A model generated the notes under the pieces. It was not told where the DNA came from and ran no database searches. It saw only the letters and a program-made list of their open reading frames with translations. From positions 1 to 18,465 of the forward strand of contig JBJXFI010000323.1 of the NCBI GenBank assembly GCA_046154695.1: a stretch of DNA of 18,465 nucleotides, given 5' to 3'. This stretch comes from DALYLB01 sp046154695. Lineage in GTDB: Bacteria > Acidobacteriota > Blastocatellia > RBC074. Numbering within the stretch: the stretch's first letter is position 1; the number at the start of each line of letters is the position of its first letter. Shown here one piece after another: positions 1 to 8,703 of the stretch. A program made the translations under genes and the position numbers.

Positions 1-27
1 GGTCTGCCTGAAGGCGGAACTCCAAAC
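1..27. repeat. Truncated copy of a dispersed palindromic repeat
   Basis: Positions 16-26 read GGAACTCCAAA, the same 11 bases as the right arm of the palindrome at 3503-3534. Positions 3-8 and 13-18 form a short stem (TCTGCC, loop TGAA, GGCGGA, with one T-G wobble). This fits an imperfect left arm cut off by the window edge. It appears to be a second, diverged member of the same repeat family. Whether the left arm is complete cannot be seen from here. Confidence 0.4.
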
Positions 28-56
28 ATTTCCCGAGAAGAGGACACTCAACGCTC

Positions 57-704
57 ATGACCCGGCTGGAAGACTACCCTCGCCCTTCGGTGACGGTCGA
101 TGTTGTGATCTTCACGATCGCGGATGATGATCTGAAAGTGCTGCTTATTCGGCGCGCGGCGGATCCGTTCCAGGGGCGATGGGCGCTGCCGGGCGGATTC
201 GTCGAGATCGATGAATCGCTGGAGCGCGCCGCCGCCCGGGAGCTTCAGGAGGAAGTCGGCGTGACCAATGTCTATCTCGAACAGCTCTACACGTTCGGCG
301 ACACGGATCGCGATCCGCGCGGACGCGTCATCGGCGTCGCCTATTTCGCCCTCATCGATGTCGGAACACAGCGCATCGTCGCCGCGTCCGACGCCGCCCA
401 GACCGAATGGCATTCGGTCTTCAAACCGCCCCGCCTCGCCTTCGACCACAGGAAGATTCTGGACTATGCGGTCTGGCGGCTGCGAAACAAGATCGAATGG
501 ACGACCGTCGGATATGAGCTCCTGCCCAGGAAGTTCACGCTCTCCGAGCTGCAGCGCGTTTACGAGATCATCCTGCAGCGGCCGGTGGACAAGCGGAATT
601 TTCGCAAGAAGATTCTCGCGCAGGGACAGATTCGGGAGCTCGAAGAGACCCGCGGCGATGTCGCGCATCGCCCCGCCCGCCTCTATTCCTTTCGAAAAAA
701 GTAG
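57..704 (+). CDS. Nudix hydrolase with NrtR-like winged-helix C-terminal domain
   Basis: This 215-residue cytoplasmic protein belongs to the Nudix superfamily, whose members hydrolyse nucleoside diphosphates linked to another group. The Nudix box is intact: G47, E53, then R61-E62-L63-Q64-E65-E66 and G68-V69, matching Gx5Ex7REUxEExGU, so catalysis is expected. After the Nudix fold (about residues 10-140), residues 150-215 (ELLPRKFTLSELQRVYEIIL and onward) resemble the winged-helix tail of NrtR-type regulators and related ADP-ribose pyrophosphatases. NrtR regulators usually have a degenerate Nudix box, whereas this one is complete. An enzyme, or an enzyme that also senses, is therefore more likely than a pure repressor. 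The only purine-rich stretch upstream (AGAGG, 39-43) is about 13 bases from the ATG, so the ribosome site is weak. The gene converges with uppP, leaving 14 bases between stop codons. No NAD-related gene is nearby to fix the substrate. Confidence 0.85.
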   Translation: MTRLEDYPRPSVTVDVVIFTIADDDLKVLLIRRAADPFQGRWALPGGFVEIDESLERAAARELQEEVGVTNVYLEQLYTFGDTDRDPRGRVIGVAYFALIDVGTQRIVAASDAAQTEWHSVFKPPRLAFDHRKILDYAVWRLRNKIEWTTVGYELLPRKFTLSELQRVYEIILQRPVDKRNFRKKILAQGQIRELEETRGDVAHRPARLYSFRKK

Positions 705-718
705 CGCGCCGCCGTCGC

Positions 719-1564
719 TCACATTCCCCGAAAGGCGAATCCCAACACGATCAGGCCGGCGATCAGGCGATAGAGGATAAAGGCATGCGTTGAGTTGCGG
801 CGCAGGTAGTTGAGCAGGAAGGCGATGCTCAGATAGCCGACGATTCCCGAGATGACCGTCGCCACGGCCAGATTCATGATGCCGGCGCCCGACAGCAGGT
901 GGGCGGCCTCCTTCATCTCCAACAAACCGCTCGCGGCGATGGCGGGAATCGAGAGCAGAAACGAGAAGCGGGCCGCGGTTTCCCGGGTCAGCCCCATCAG
1001 CAGCGCCGCGGTGATCGTCGTTCCGGACCGGGACGAGCCGGGGATGAGGGCGAATACCTGGGCGAAGCCGACGAACAGCGCGTCGCTCGCGTCCACGTGA
1101 TCCAGTTCCCGCCGCCGATTGCCGACATGTTCGGCCACCCACATCAGCACGGCCCAGACGAGCAGGCTCGCGCCGATGAGATACAGGTTTTTGGTGAGGC
1201 TCCCCTCGATATGCTTCTTGGCCGCCAGCCCGACCGTCGCGATCGGCAGCGTGCCCAGGATGATCAGCCAGCCGAGCCGGGCCCCCTTGCGCGCCGTCTG
1301 ATCCCTCACGCCCCGCACCCAGAGAAGATTTCCGCTGATGAATCCGAACGTGATGCTGACGATGTCGCTGAAGAAATAGGCGAGCACCGCGGCCAGCGTC
1401 CCGAGCTGCATCACGGCGTCGAAGGCCGTGATCTGCTGCGGCGTCATCAACAGATCGAGCCCCATGACCTTCTTGGCGATGATCAGGTGGGCGCTGCTGC
1501 TGACGGGAATGAATTCGGTGAGACCCTGGACAATGCCCAGAATGATTGCGTGAAAGAGGTTCAT
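719..1564 (-). CDS. uppP: Undecaprenyl-diphosphatase UppP (BacA family)
   Basis: This is an integral inner-membrane phosphatase that converts undecaprenyl diphosphate to undecaprenyl phosphate, recycling the lipid carrier for peptidoglycan and other wall polymers; overexpression in other bacteria gives bacitracin resistance. It has 281 residues, normal for the family. The two signature regions are present: Q13-GLT-E17 followed by FIPVSSSAH (H26), and P175-GSSRSGTT (R179). Many hydrophobic segments, about eight, run through the protein. The natural family start MNLFHAIILGIVQGLTEF supports the ATG at 1564. No Shine-Dalgarno sequence precedes it; the bases just upstream on the coding strand read CCTCCTCTT, the opposite sense. 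It lies 82 bases downstream of glyQS on the same strand, so the two may be co-transcribed. Confidence 0.96.
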   Translation of the reverse strand: MNLFHAIILGIVQGLTEFIPVSSSAHLIIAKKVMGLDLLMTPQQITAFDAVMQLGTLAAVLAYFFSDIVSITFGFISGNLLWVRGVRDQTARKGARLGWLIILGTLPIATVGLAAKKHIEGSLTKNLYLIGASLLVWAVLMWVAEHVGNRRRELDHVDASDALFVGFAQVFALIPGSSRSGTTITAALLMGLTRETAARFSFLLSIPAIAASGLLEMKEAAHLLSGAGIMNLAVATVISGIVGYLSIAFLLNYLRRNSTHAFILYRLIAGLIVLGFAFRGM

Positions 1565-1646
1565 AAGAGGAGGTTGGCGCCCGCCGCCTGCGTGTCAGGG
1601 GCGGATTCGAGCCGGCGAACGCCATTTTCGAGCCATTGTTGCAGGG

Positions 1647-3359
<1,713 letters not shown>

Positions 3360-3458
3360 TGTTCTTCTGAAAACCTTTCGATATGCAAGATGATTTCGCG
3401 CGGGTCGAATGAGGAGACACAAGGACGAAGCGCGCATCATAGCAGAACCCCGGGGCGC

Positions 3459-3480
3459 GGCGCAATTTGGCAATTGCGCC
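3459..3480. other. Perfect hairpin in the glyQS / YcxB-like divergent spacer
   Basis: GGCGCAATT (3459-3467), loop TGGC, AATTGCGCC (3472-3480) gives a perfect nine-pair stem with a four-base loop. It lies about 100 bases upstream of glyQS and about 80 upstream of the divergent gene. It could be an operator or a leader hairpin. No T-rich run follows on either strand, so a terminator is unlikely. Confidence 0.45.
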
Positions 3481-3502
3481 CGCCGGTGGCAAAATGGGCC
3501 GG

Positions 3503-3534
3503 TTTGGAGTTCCGCGTATACGTGGAACTCCAAA
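3503..3534. repeat. 32-bp near-perfect palindrome, probable dispersed repeat
   Basis: The arms are TTTGGAGTTCC (3503-3513) and GGAACTCCAAA (3524-3534). The centre GCGTATACGT continues the symmetry except for one G-T pair (3514/3523). The whole 32 bases can fold on itself. The right arm recurs at positions 16-26 of the window. Both copies lie in non-coding DNA next to a gene start, in the manner of REP-like repeats. Function is unknown. Confidence 0.6.
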
Positions 3535-3562
3535 CGCATCCCTTCCCCCCGGAGTGAACAAT

Positions 3563-4042
3563 ATGATCGATTTTTTTCTGAAATGGGATGAGTATTTCGC
3601 AGCGCAGGAATTTTTCCGGCGCAGCCGCGGCGGCCTTTCGCCGGAGAGCGTCTTCGGTCTGGCGCTCTTCTTTTTCGGTCTGCTGCTGGTCTTCATCGAG
3701 GGCGCGGGCATCGCCGCGATCTGCGCGCTCGTCATCGGCCTGGCGGTGATCTTCATCGCGCCGTTCGCCCGGCGGCTGGCTTCGAAGGTCAAATGGAACC
3801 GCGAGCCGCTCTTTCAGACCCGGCACAAGGTCGCCGCGAGCGACGAGGGCGTCTATTTTCAAATGGGCGTGATCGAATCGAACCTCGACTGGCGCTATTA
3901 TCAGCGGCTGCTCGAAAGCCCGTCGGGCTTTCTGCTCGTGTATGGGGGCGATTCCTTCAACTATCTTCCCAAGCGCGCCTTCTCCGGCGAGGAGCAGATC
4001 GACAGCTTCCGCGCGCTGGCCGCCCGCAAGCTGAAACGATAA
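3563..4042 (+). CDS. YcxB-like membrane protein
   Basis: This 159-residue protein has two adjacent membrane segments (about 30-45 and 48-68) and then a soluble domain. The soluble part resembles the YcxB-like C-terminal domain: a W at 110 in a SNLDWRYYQRLLESPSGFLLVY stretch, then NYLPKRAFSGEEQIDSFRAL (133-152), the familiar 'PKRAF...E..FR' ending. The molecular role of this family is not known; it is probably a PH-like module anchored in the inner membrane. The ATG at 3563 is preceded by GGAG (3551-3554) eight bases away, which settles the start over longer in-frame possibilities that would run through the palindrome. tyrS begins 23 bases after its stop, so the two may share a transcript. Confidence 0.7.
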   Translation: MIDFFLKWDEYFAAQEFFRRSRGGLSPESVFGLALFFFGLLLVFIEGAGIAAICALVIGLAVIFIAPFARRLASKVKWNREPLFQTRHKVAASDEGVYFQMGVIESNLDWRYYQRLLESPSGFLLVYGGDSFNYLPKRAFSGEEQIDSFRALAARKLKR

Positions 4043-4065
4043 TTTCCTCCCCCGCCTTCACCCGA

Positions 4066-5307
4066 ATGATGACACTCAACGAACAACTCGAAATTTTGAC
4101 CCGGGGCGCCGTCGACGTCATACCGCTCGAAGAGCTGAAATCGAAGCTCGAACGCGCCGCGGCGGTGGGGAGGCGGCTGCGCGTCAAACTCGGCTGCGAC
4201 CCGACCGCACCGGACATCCACCTCGGCCATTGCGTCGTCATTCGCAAGATGAAGGCCTTTCAGGACCTGGGGCACGATGTCATCTTTCTGATCGGCGATT
4301 TCACGGCCATGATCGGCGACCCGACGGGACGCAACACGACCCGCCCGCCGCTGACGCGCGAGCGGATTCTCGAAAACGCCGAGACCTACAAGACCCAGAT
4401 CTTCAAGCTGCTCGATCCCAAAAAGACGATCATCGAATTCAATGCGCGCTGGCTCAACGCCTTCACGCCGGAGGAGTTCATCCGCCTGACCGCCAAGGTG
4501 ACGCTCGCCCAGATGCTCGAACGCGACGATTTCGCCAAACGCTATGCGGGCGGCATCCCGATCAGCGTTCACGAGCTGCTCTATCCGCTGGCGCAGGGCT
4601 ACGATTCGGTCGCCCTCAAGGCGGACGTCGAACTGGGCGGCACCGACCAGAAATTCAACCTGCTGATGGCCCGCGAGATTCAGCGCGCCTATGGCGTCGA
4701 GCCCCAGGTCATCCTGACGACGCCTCTGCTCGAAGGTCTCGACGGCGTCGAGAAGATGTCCAAGAGCAAGAACAACTATATCGGCATCACCGAATCGGCG
4801 GATGACATCTACGGCAAGGTGATGTCGATCTCCGATGTGCTGATGTGGCGGTATTACGAACTGCTGACGGACCTCCCGCCGGCGCGCATCGAACAGCTCA
4901 AGGCGGAGGTCGAGACGGGCGGAACGCATCCGCGCGACGCCAAGTCGGAACTCGCCAAGGCGATCGTCGCCGACTTCCACTCGCGCGCGGCGGCCGACCG
5001 GGCGGAGGCCGAATTCATACGCCGGTTCCGCGAGCATCTCGCCCCGACCGATCTCGAAACGCGCGCGATTGCCCCGGGCGGCGCGCGCCTCAAGCTCGTC
5101 GATCTGCTCGTTCAGGCCGACCTCGCCCCCTCCAAGGGCGAGGCGCGGCGGTTGATCGCCCAGGGCGGCGTCAAACTCAACGGCGAACGCGTGAGCGAGG
5201 CCGCCTTTGAAATCGACACCACAAGCGCCGGCGAGGTCCGGCTCCAGGTCGGCAAATTGAAATTCCTGCGGATCGTTTTCGAATCGCGCGAAAATATCGA
5301 GCCTTGA
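4066..5307 (+). CDS. tyrS: Tyrosine-tRNA ligase TyrRS
   Basis: This enzyme charges tRNA-Tyr with tyrosine in the cytoplasm. It is a class I synthetase of 413 residues from the ATG at 4066 (a second ATG follows directly). The HIGH signature is HLGH at 52-55, in GCDPTAPDIHLGHCVV, and the second signature is canonical KMSKS at 230-234. That combination marks the TyrRS branch with KMSKS rather than the KFGKS type of the E. coli enzyme. GGTDQKFNLLMAREIQ lies between them and forms part of the tyrosine site. Residues 342-406 form an S4 RNA-binding domain (LVQADLAPSKGEARRLIAQG and onward). No clear Shine-Dalgarno sequence precedes the start; TTTCCTCCCCC lies there instead. The last codon and TGA stop overlap the -35 box of the tRNA-Leu promoter. 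Confidence 0.96.
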   Translation: MMTLNEQLEILTRGAVDVIPLEELKSKLERAAAVGRRLRVKLGCDPTAPDIHLGHCVVIRKMKAFQDLGHDVIFLIGDFTAMIGDPTGRNTTRPPLTRERILENAETYKTQIFKLLDPKKTIIEFNARWLNAFTPEEFIRLTAKVTLAQMLERDDFAKRYAGGIPISVHELLYPLAQGYDSVALKADVELGGTDQKFNLLMAREIQRAYGVEPQVILTTPLLEGLDGVEKMSKSKNNYIGITESADDIYGKVMSISDVLMWRYYELLTDLPPARIEQLKAEVETGGTHPRDAKSELAKAIVADFHSRAAADRAEAEFIRRFREHLAPTDLETRAIAPGGARLKLVDLLVQADLAPSKGEARRLIAQGGVKLNGERVSEAAFEIDTTSAGEVRLQVGKLKFLRIVFESRENIEP

Positions 5308-5332
5308 CCATCCCCCGCGCGGCTCCTATAAT
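5304..5332 (+). promoter_or_regulatory. Sigma70-type promoter of tRNA-Leu
   Basis: TTGACC (5304-5309) and TATAAT (5327-5332) are separated by 17 bases. This is five of six matches at -35, a perfect -10 and ideal spacing. The -35 box contains the tyrS stop codon TGA (5305-5307). Initiation would fall near 5339, leaving a leader of about 50 bases before the tRNA. Confidence 0.85.
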
Positions 5333-5360
5333 CGCCCCCGTTCGTTAAACGAGCCTTCCT

Positions 5361-5380
5361 CCGGGGATCTTCCACCCCGG
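5361..5380 (+). other. Leader hairpin before tRNA-Leu
   Basis: CCGGGG (5361-5366) pairs with CCCCGG (5375-5380) around the loop ATCTTCCA. It lies between the promoter and the mature tRNA 5' end, eight bases before it. It may help shape the precursor for RNase P or act as an insulating hairpin. That role is inference. Confidence 0.4.
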
Positions 5381-5387
5381 ATCACGC

Positions 5388-5472
<85 letters not shown>

Positions 5473-5498
5473 CACAGCTCTTATGATGCGCCGCGCTT

Positions 5499-5889
5499 CT
5501 ATTGATCGGCCGCAGTGAGCTTTTCGACGAGAATCCCGCCGTCGCGCTTCATGCCCGCGACAGTCATCTTGATGTGATCCTTACTTAGGACTCATCCACA
5601 AATAAATTACTGAATTGCTCTTGATTCGACCAAAATGTATGGCGGCCGGATGCGCCGTATCCGGTAATTTATTTGCGGACGAGTCCTTATCGGTCTTCTC
5701 GAAGGCGGTTTTCGCCAGTTCGTTGCCCTTCGCATCGAATGGATACCACTTCCCGTCGGCATAGACGCCGTAGCCGCCCTTGACGCAGTCCTCCATCAAC
5801 GCGCATTCCTTGGTGTGTTCGGCGGCGACTTTAGTGGCCTCTTCGGGAACGGCTGTTGCCTGATCGGCGAAGCAGACCGTGTCCACCAC
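5499..5889 (-). pseudogene. Broken gene for a small exported protein, interrupted by a MITE
   Basis: Read leftwards from 5889, the frame gives VVDTVCFADQ, then AAEHTKECALMEDCVKGG and YGVYADGKWYPFDAKGNELA. This pattern belongs to a family of small exported bacterial proteins of unknown function, with Cys and His in the 'HTKEC...C' part. After EKTDK (about 5688-5686) the frame runs into a 99-bp inverted-repeat element and stops at 5583-5581. Beyond the element the expected ending resumes in another frame: KDHIKMTVAGMKRDGG, then ILVEKLTAADQ and a TAG at 5501-5499. The net insertion is about 106 bases and shifts the frame. Upstream of 5889 the frame has no signal peptide and soon meets a stop, so the 5' end also appears lost. 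The gene lies opposite to its neighbours. It is probably inactive. Confidence 0.8.
5588..5686. mobile_element. 99-bp MITE-like element with 23-bp terminal inverted repeats
   Basis: The left end 5588-5610 starts GGACTCATCCACAAATAA. The right end 5664-5686, read on the other strand, starts GGACTCGTCCGCAAATAA. The 23-base ends differ at two positions. The 53-base middle has no coding capacity and contains a small hairpin (CCGGAT 5646-5651 with ATCCGG 5659-5664). TTA flanks both sides (5585-5587 and 5687-5689), a candidate 3-bp target duplication of the TNA type known from some IS5-family elements. Restoring the host gene also requires removing one extra TAAG, so the exact ends are uncertain by a few bases. 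Movement would need a transposase from elsewhere. Confidence 0.75.
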
Positions 5890-5932
5890 ACAGCCTATGA
5901 GCCATGACGAAAATTCTTCGGCGCAGGTTTGA

Positions 5933-5996
5933 GATTTGCATGTCTTTCGACTGAAGACCGGATGACGAATTCATAAACAGTCGCGATTGGCAAATC
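5933..5996. promoter_or_regulatory. Nested dyads upstream of the multicopper oxidase gene (possible operator region)
   Basis: GATTTGC (5933-5939) is matched by its exact complement GCAAATC (5990-5996). Inside that pair, GTCTT (5942-5946) and AAGAC (5954-5958) form a 17-bp dyad. The block is the only spacer between the broken gene and the first gene of the copper cluster, so it should hold the promoter. No convincing -35/-10 pair was found. Use as a repressor or metal-sensor operator is inference. Confidence 0.25.
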
Positions 5997-6027
5997 AGGA
6001 GAATTTTTAAGCGCGAAGGAGCGGCCA

Positions 6028-7641
6028 ATGAGTATTCCGCACAAGATCAATCGTCGTGATTTTCTTGCCAGGTCCGGGCTCGGCGCCGCGGCACTGTTGA
6101 CTGATGTTGTCGCAGCGCCATCGGTCGCGGGATGCGCTCTCGCACCGGATTTGGAGATTGCGCTGCAGGCGACCGCCTTTGAGACGCGATTGCTGCCCGG
6201 CGCGCCAACCCGCGTTTGGGGATATAGAGGAGAAGTCCTGCGGGGCAATCCGTCAAGCTTGCGGGCGATTCAGAGCCCGGCCACCGGCTACCCGGTACGG
6301 CTCTCCAACCGGGCGAGCCAGGGCCTGCAAGCGCCGGCGAGGCTGCCCTACACCTATTTAGGGCCGATCATCAAAGTGCGGCACGGGCAGCGGGTGAGAA
6401 TCAACTTTACCAACAACCTGCCTGAATCCACGCTGATGCACTGGCACGGCTTGCACGTTGCGCCTGAGATGGACGCGCATCCGAGTTATCTGGTCCCGCC
6501 GGGGCAAGGCTACGTTTATGAGTTCGATGTGGCCAATCGCGCGGGCGCCTACTGGTTCCATCCGCATCCGGATGGGCGCACTGGACAGCAGGTCCATAAC
6601 GGCCTTGCTGGACTCTTCATTGTATCGGATGACGAAGAGGCTGCCGCCGGACTGCCGGAGGGGAATGAGGACCTCCCGCTGGTCATCCAGGATCGAATCA
6701 TTGACGCCAACAATCAGTTTGTCTATCAGACTGGCGGAATGATGGCCGGCGATGGATTCCTCGGCGACCGCATCCTTGTGAACGGGCGGCCGGATTTTAC
6801 GATGGACGTGGCGCGCCGGGCATATCGGCTGCGGCTGCTTAACGGCTCGAATTCGCGCGTCTACAAGCTGGCCTGGCATGACGGAACGCCGCTGACGGTG
6901 ATCGGTACGGACGGCGGCCTGTTGGAGCGGGCGCTGCGGCGGAATTACGTGATGCTGGCGCCGGGGGAGCGATTGGAATTGTGGGCTGATTTCAGCGATC
7001 GAGAATCGGGCGCGATGATGCATCTGCGCAGCCTGCAATTCTCCGGGGCCGAGATCGGCATGGGCGGAGGGCAGATGGTCCCCAACGGCGCTCCCTTCAA
7101 CGTAATGAATGTGCGCGTCATCGGCAGTGCAGGCGAGCCGGCGTTGCCGCCCTCACGTCTCTCGACCATCAGCCGATACCCGCTGGAAGACGCGGTCAAT
7201 CGCAATGCGCCGCGCAGTTTTGCCGTCTCCATGGGGATGACGAGCGGTGGAATGCGCTGGCTGCTTAATGGAAGGCCTTATCAAGAGACAGAAGTTGCGG
7301 CCAACGAGATTGTCCGGCTTAACACGACGGAGGTCTGGGAGTTAATCAACAACAGCCCAGGCGGAATGATGGGCATGAGCATGATTCACCCAATTCACAT
7401 TCACGGGCTGCAATTCCAGGTGATCGAACGGCAGGTCGCTTCATCAGCGGCCGCAAACTATGAAACCGTGCGTTATGGCTATGTGGACGACGGCTGGAAG
7501 GACACGGTGATGCTGATGCCGGGGGAACGAATCAGACTGTTGCTTCGATTTGAGGACTTCACCGGAATGTATGTCTACCATTGTCACAACCTTGAACACG
7601 AAGATGCGGGGATGATGCGCAATTATCTGGTGCATGCCTGA
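6028..7641 (+). CDS. Tat-exported multicopper oxidase (CueO/CopA-like)
   Basis: This 537-residue periplasmic enzyme would oxidise Cu(I), or phenolic or metal substrates, with four copper ions and reduce oxygen to water. The N-terminus carries the twin-arginine motif NRRDFL (9-14) and a hydrophobic stretch. C36 in SVAGC fits a lipobox, so it may be a Tat lipoprotein. All four copper motifs are intact: H138-W-H140-G, H178-P-H180, H454-P-I-H457-I-H459 and H518-C519-H520 with H524 and M529 (HCHNLEHEDAGM), so the type 1, 2 and 3 sites should be complete. Methionine-rich stretches such as GGMMGMSM lie just before the third motif. The ATG at 6028 follows AAGGAG (6016-6021) at six bases. It heads a one-strand copper efflux cluster, which supports a role in copper detoxification. 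It could also act as a laccase on organic substrates. Confidence 0.93.
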   Translation: MSIPHKINRRDFLARSGLGAAALLTDVVAAPSVAGCALAPDLEIALQATAFETRLLPGAPTRVWGYRGEVLRGNPSSLRAIQSPATGYPVRLSNRASQGLQAPARLPYTYLGPIIKVRHGQRVRINFTNNLPESTLMHWHGLHVAPEMDAHPSYLVPPGQGYVYEFDVANRAGAYWFHPHPDGRTGQQVHNGLAGLFIVSDDEEAAAGLPEGNEDLPLVIQDRIIDANNQFVYQTGGMMAGDGFLGDRILVNGRPDFTMDVARRAYRLRLLNGSNSRVYKLAWHDGTPLTVIGTDGGLLERALRRNYVMLAPGERLELWADFSDRESGAMMHLRSLQFSGAEIGMGGGQMVPNGAPFNVMNVRVIGSAGEPALPPSRLSTISRYPLEDAVNRNAPRSFAVSMGMTSGGMRWLLNGRPYQETEVAANEIVRLNTTEVWELINNSPGGMMGMSMIHPIHIHGLQFQVIERQVASSAAANYETVRYGYVDDGWKDTVMLMPGERIRLLLRFEDFTGMYVYHCHNLEHEDAGMMRNYLVHA

Positions 7642-8004
7642 TGTCCGGGATATCCGGGGCAGGCGCTGGCTGGAAAAGTATGCCGCCACCCTGCCGAGGG
7701 GATCAGAAAATACTCGAGATTGGTTGATTGAATTCCCCTGTCCCCAATCATTGCGGAAAACTTCCCATCCGTTAGGGTCAATTTCCACTTCCAGCCTGAA
7801 TTGGGCTTTTCCTACGGATCGATCCCGCTGGGTTTATGACTGGTGAAATGAGGAATACGGTTTGCAGTAGGGATTCTTAAAGACGAAGGGGAGACGTTCA
7901 AAGCTGGCGATCGTCACGTACGAACGTGAGAGGCGCCGTGTTTTTTTCCGGCGGCAGCCGTCAAAATTGCTTTTGTCGGAATTAGCGCTTTGTAAGAGTA
8001 AAAC
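7642..8004. other. 363-bp spacer without a convincing gene
   Basis: No open frame here shows protein-like composition. A six-pair hairpin, TCACGT-ACGA-ACGTGA (7914-7929), is followed 12 bases later by a TGTTTTTTT run (7939-7947), which could serve as a weak terminator after the oxidase gene. Base composition is more AT-rich near 7960-8004, so a promoter for the next gene may lie there. I could not define its boxes. Confidence 0.4.
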
Positions 8005-8571
8005 ATGATTAAGCAGGCAGCACAAAAAGGAGTCAGCAAAGTATTTCGCCGGAGGCGATGGCGAAATCTGATCTCTGTTCCCGTCCTCCTGCTACTGTTC
8101 ACACAACAGACCTGGGCGGGCGGGCTATGCCTTTGTGAGCCGGAGGGGAAAGTTCCACACTCAGGCAGTACCGCGATGCGGCCTCCCGCGCATCCAGTAG
8201 AGCCGGTAGAGAAGCCTACGCACTCAGGTTGCCATACGACGGAGCTCCCTGCCGGGACAACATTGGCGATGCCGGAAGCCGCGGCGCCACAATCAACCCA
8301 TCATTGCCCGGAAGCAGATCCGCCCTCCGCTGACGCATATTCCGGACAGTCGACGCATAACACGATGCGCTGTTCCCACGTGCTGCCGGATGCGGAAGCA
8401 CAGTCGGCGCCCTTTACGACACATAATCAGAGCCCAGGGGGCCTGGTTGCTGCAACCCCGTCATTCATCCACTTTAACGCGCAATCCAACACAGCGCCGC
8501 CGCAATATAATTTCCATCATCCACACCGGAAACGACCGCTTTATCTTTCCTACTCCTGTCAGCTGATCTAG
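8005..8571 (+). CDS. Exported Cys/His-rich protein of unknown function
   Basis: I do not recognise this 188-residue protein. A basic start (RRRRWR, 16-20) and a hydrophobic stretch (22-33) ending at TWAG (36-39) make a signal peptide with cleavage near A38. The mature part is low in hydrophobic residues and proline/alanine rich. It is studded with possible metal ligands: C42 and C44 (LCLC), HSGCH (73-77), HHC (99-101), MRCSH (121-125), HHPH (171-174), a further C185 near the end, and a total of six Cys and thirteen His. No fold signature is visible, and it is probably largely disordered. The ribosome site before the ATG is weak. Its place between the oxidase and the RND efflux genes suggests periplasmic copper binding or delivery. 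That role is inferred. Confidence 0.7.
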   Translation: MIKQAAQKGVSKVFRRRRWRNLISVPVLLLLFTQQTWAGGLCLCEPEGKVPHSGSTAMRPPAHPVEPVEKPTHSGCHTTELPAGTTLAMPEAAAPQSTHHCPEADPPSADAYSGQSTHNTMRCSHVLPDAEAQSAPFTTHNQSPGGLVAATPSFIHFNAQSNTAPPQYNFHHPHRKRPLYLSYSCQLI

Positions 8572-8589
8572 TCGCGCCCAGCACGCAAT

Positions 8590-8649
8590 CCGCAATTCAT
8601 TGTGCGGCAACCGCTCGTCATCTTTCAGGCGGAGCCGCAACGGATGACG
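8590..8649. other. Hairpins in the spacer before the outer-membrane factor gene
   Basis: CCGCA (8590-8594) pairs with TGCGG (8603-8607), and CGTCATC (8616-8622) pairs with GATGACG (8643-8649). Both lie in the 132-base spacer 8572-8703, which has no gene. They could form an RNA structure between the exported-protein gene and the efflux genes. No terminator-type T run follows. Confidence 0.3.
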
Positions 8650-8703
8650 CTCTGAACGACGGGGCAGCGGCCCGCGACGGTTGTTGAAAAAGGAGAAGTC
8701 ATA

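Noticed and set aside
48..1625. Open frame on the - strand running across uppP and the Nudix gene
   Set aside because: It reads uppP in the wrong frame and covers the Nudix gene in antisense; both real genes have strong family motifs.
3360..3560. T-box or glycine riboswitch upstream of glyQS
   Set aside because: No T-box consensus or glycine aptamer features are seen on the minus strand; only the two palindromes are present.
5946..5976. Promoter TTCGAC ... ATTCAT before the oxidase gene
   Set aside because: The -10 part matches the consensus poorly at every allowed spacing; only the dyads were kept, at low confidence.
7967..7996. Promoter TTGCTT ... TGTAAG before the Cys/His-rich gene
   Set aside because: Transcription would start almost at the ATG at 8005, leaving no room for a ribosome site, and the match is weak.
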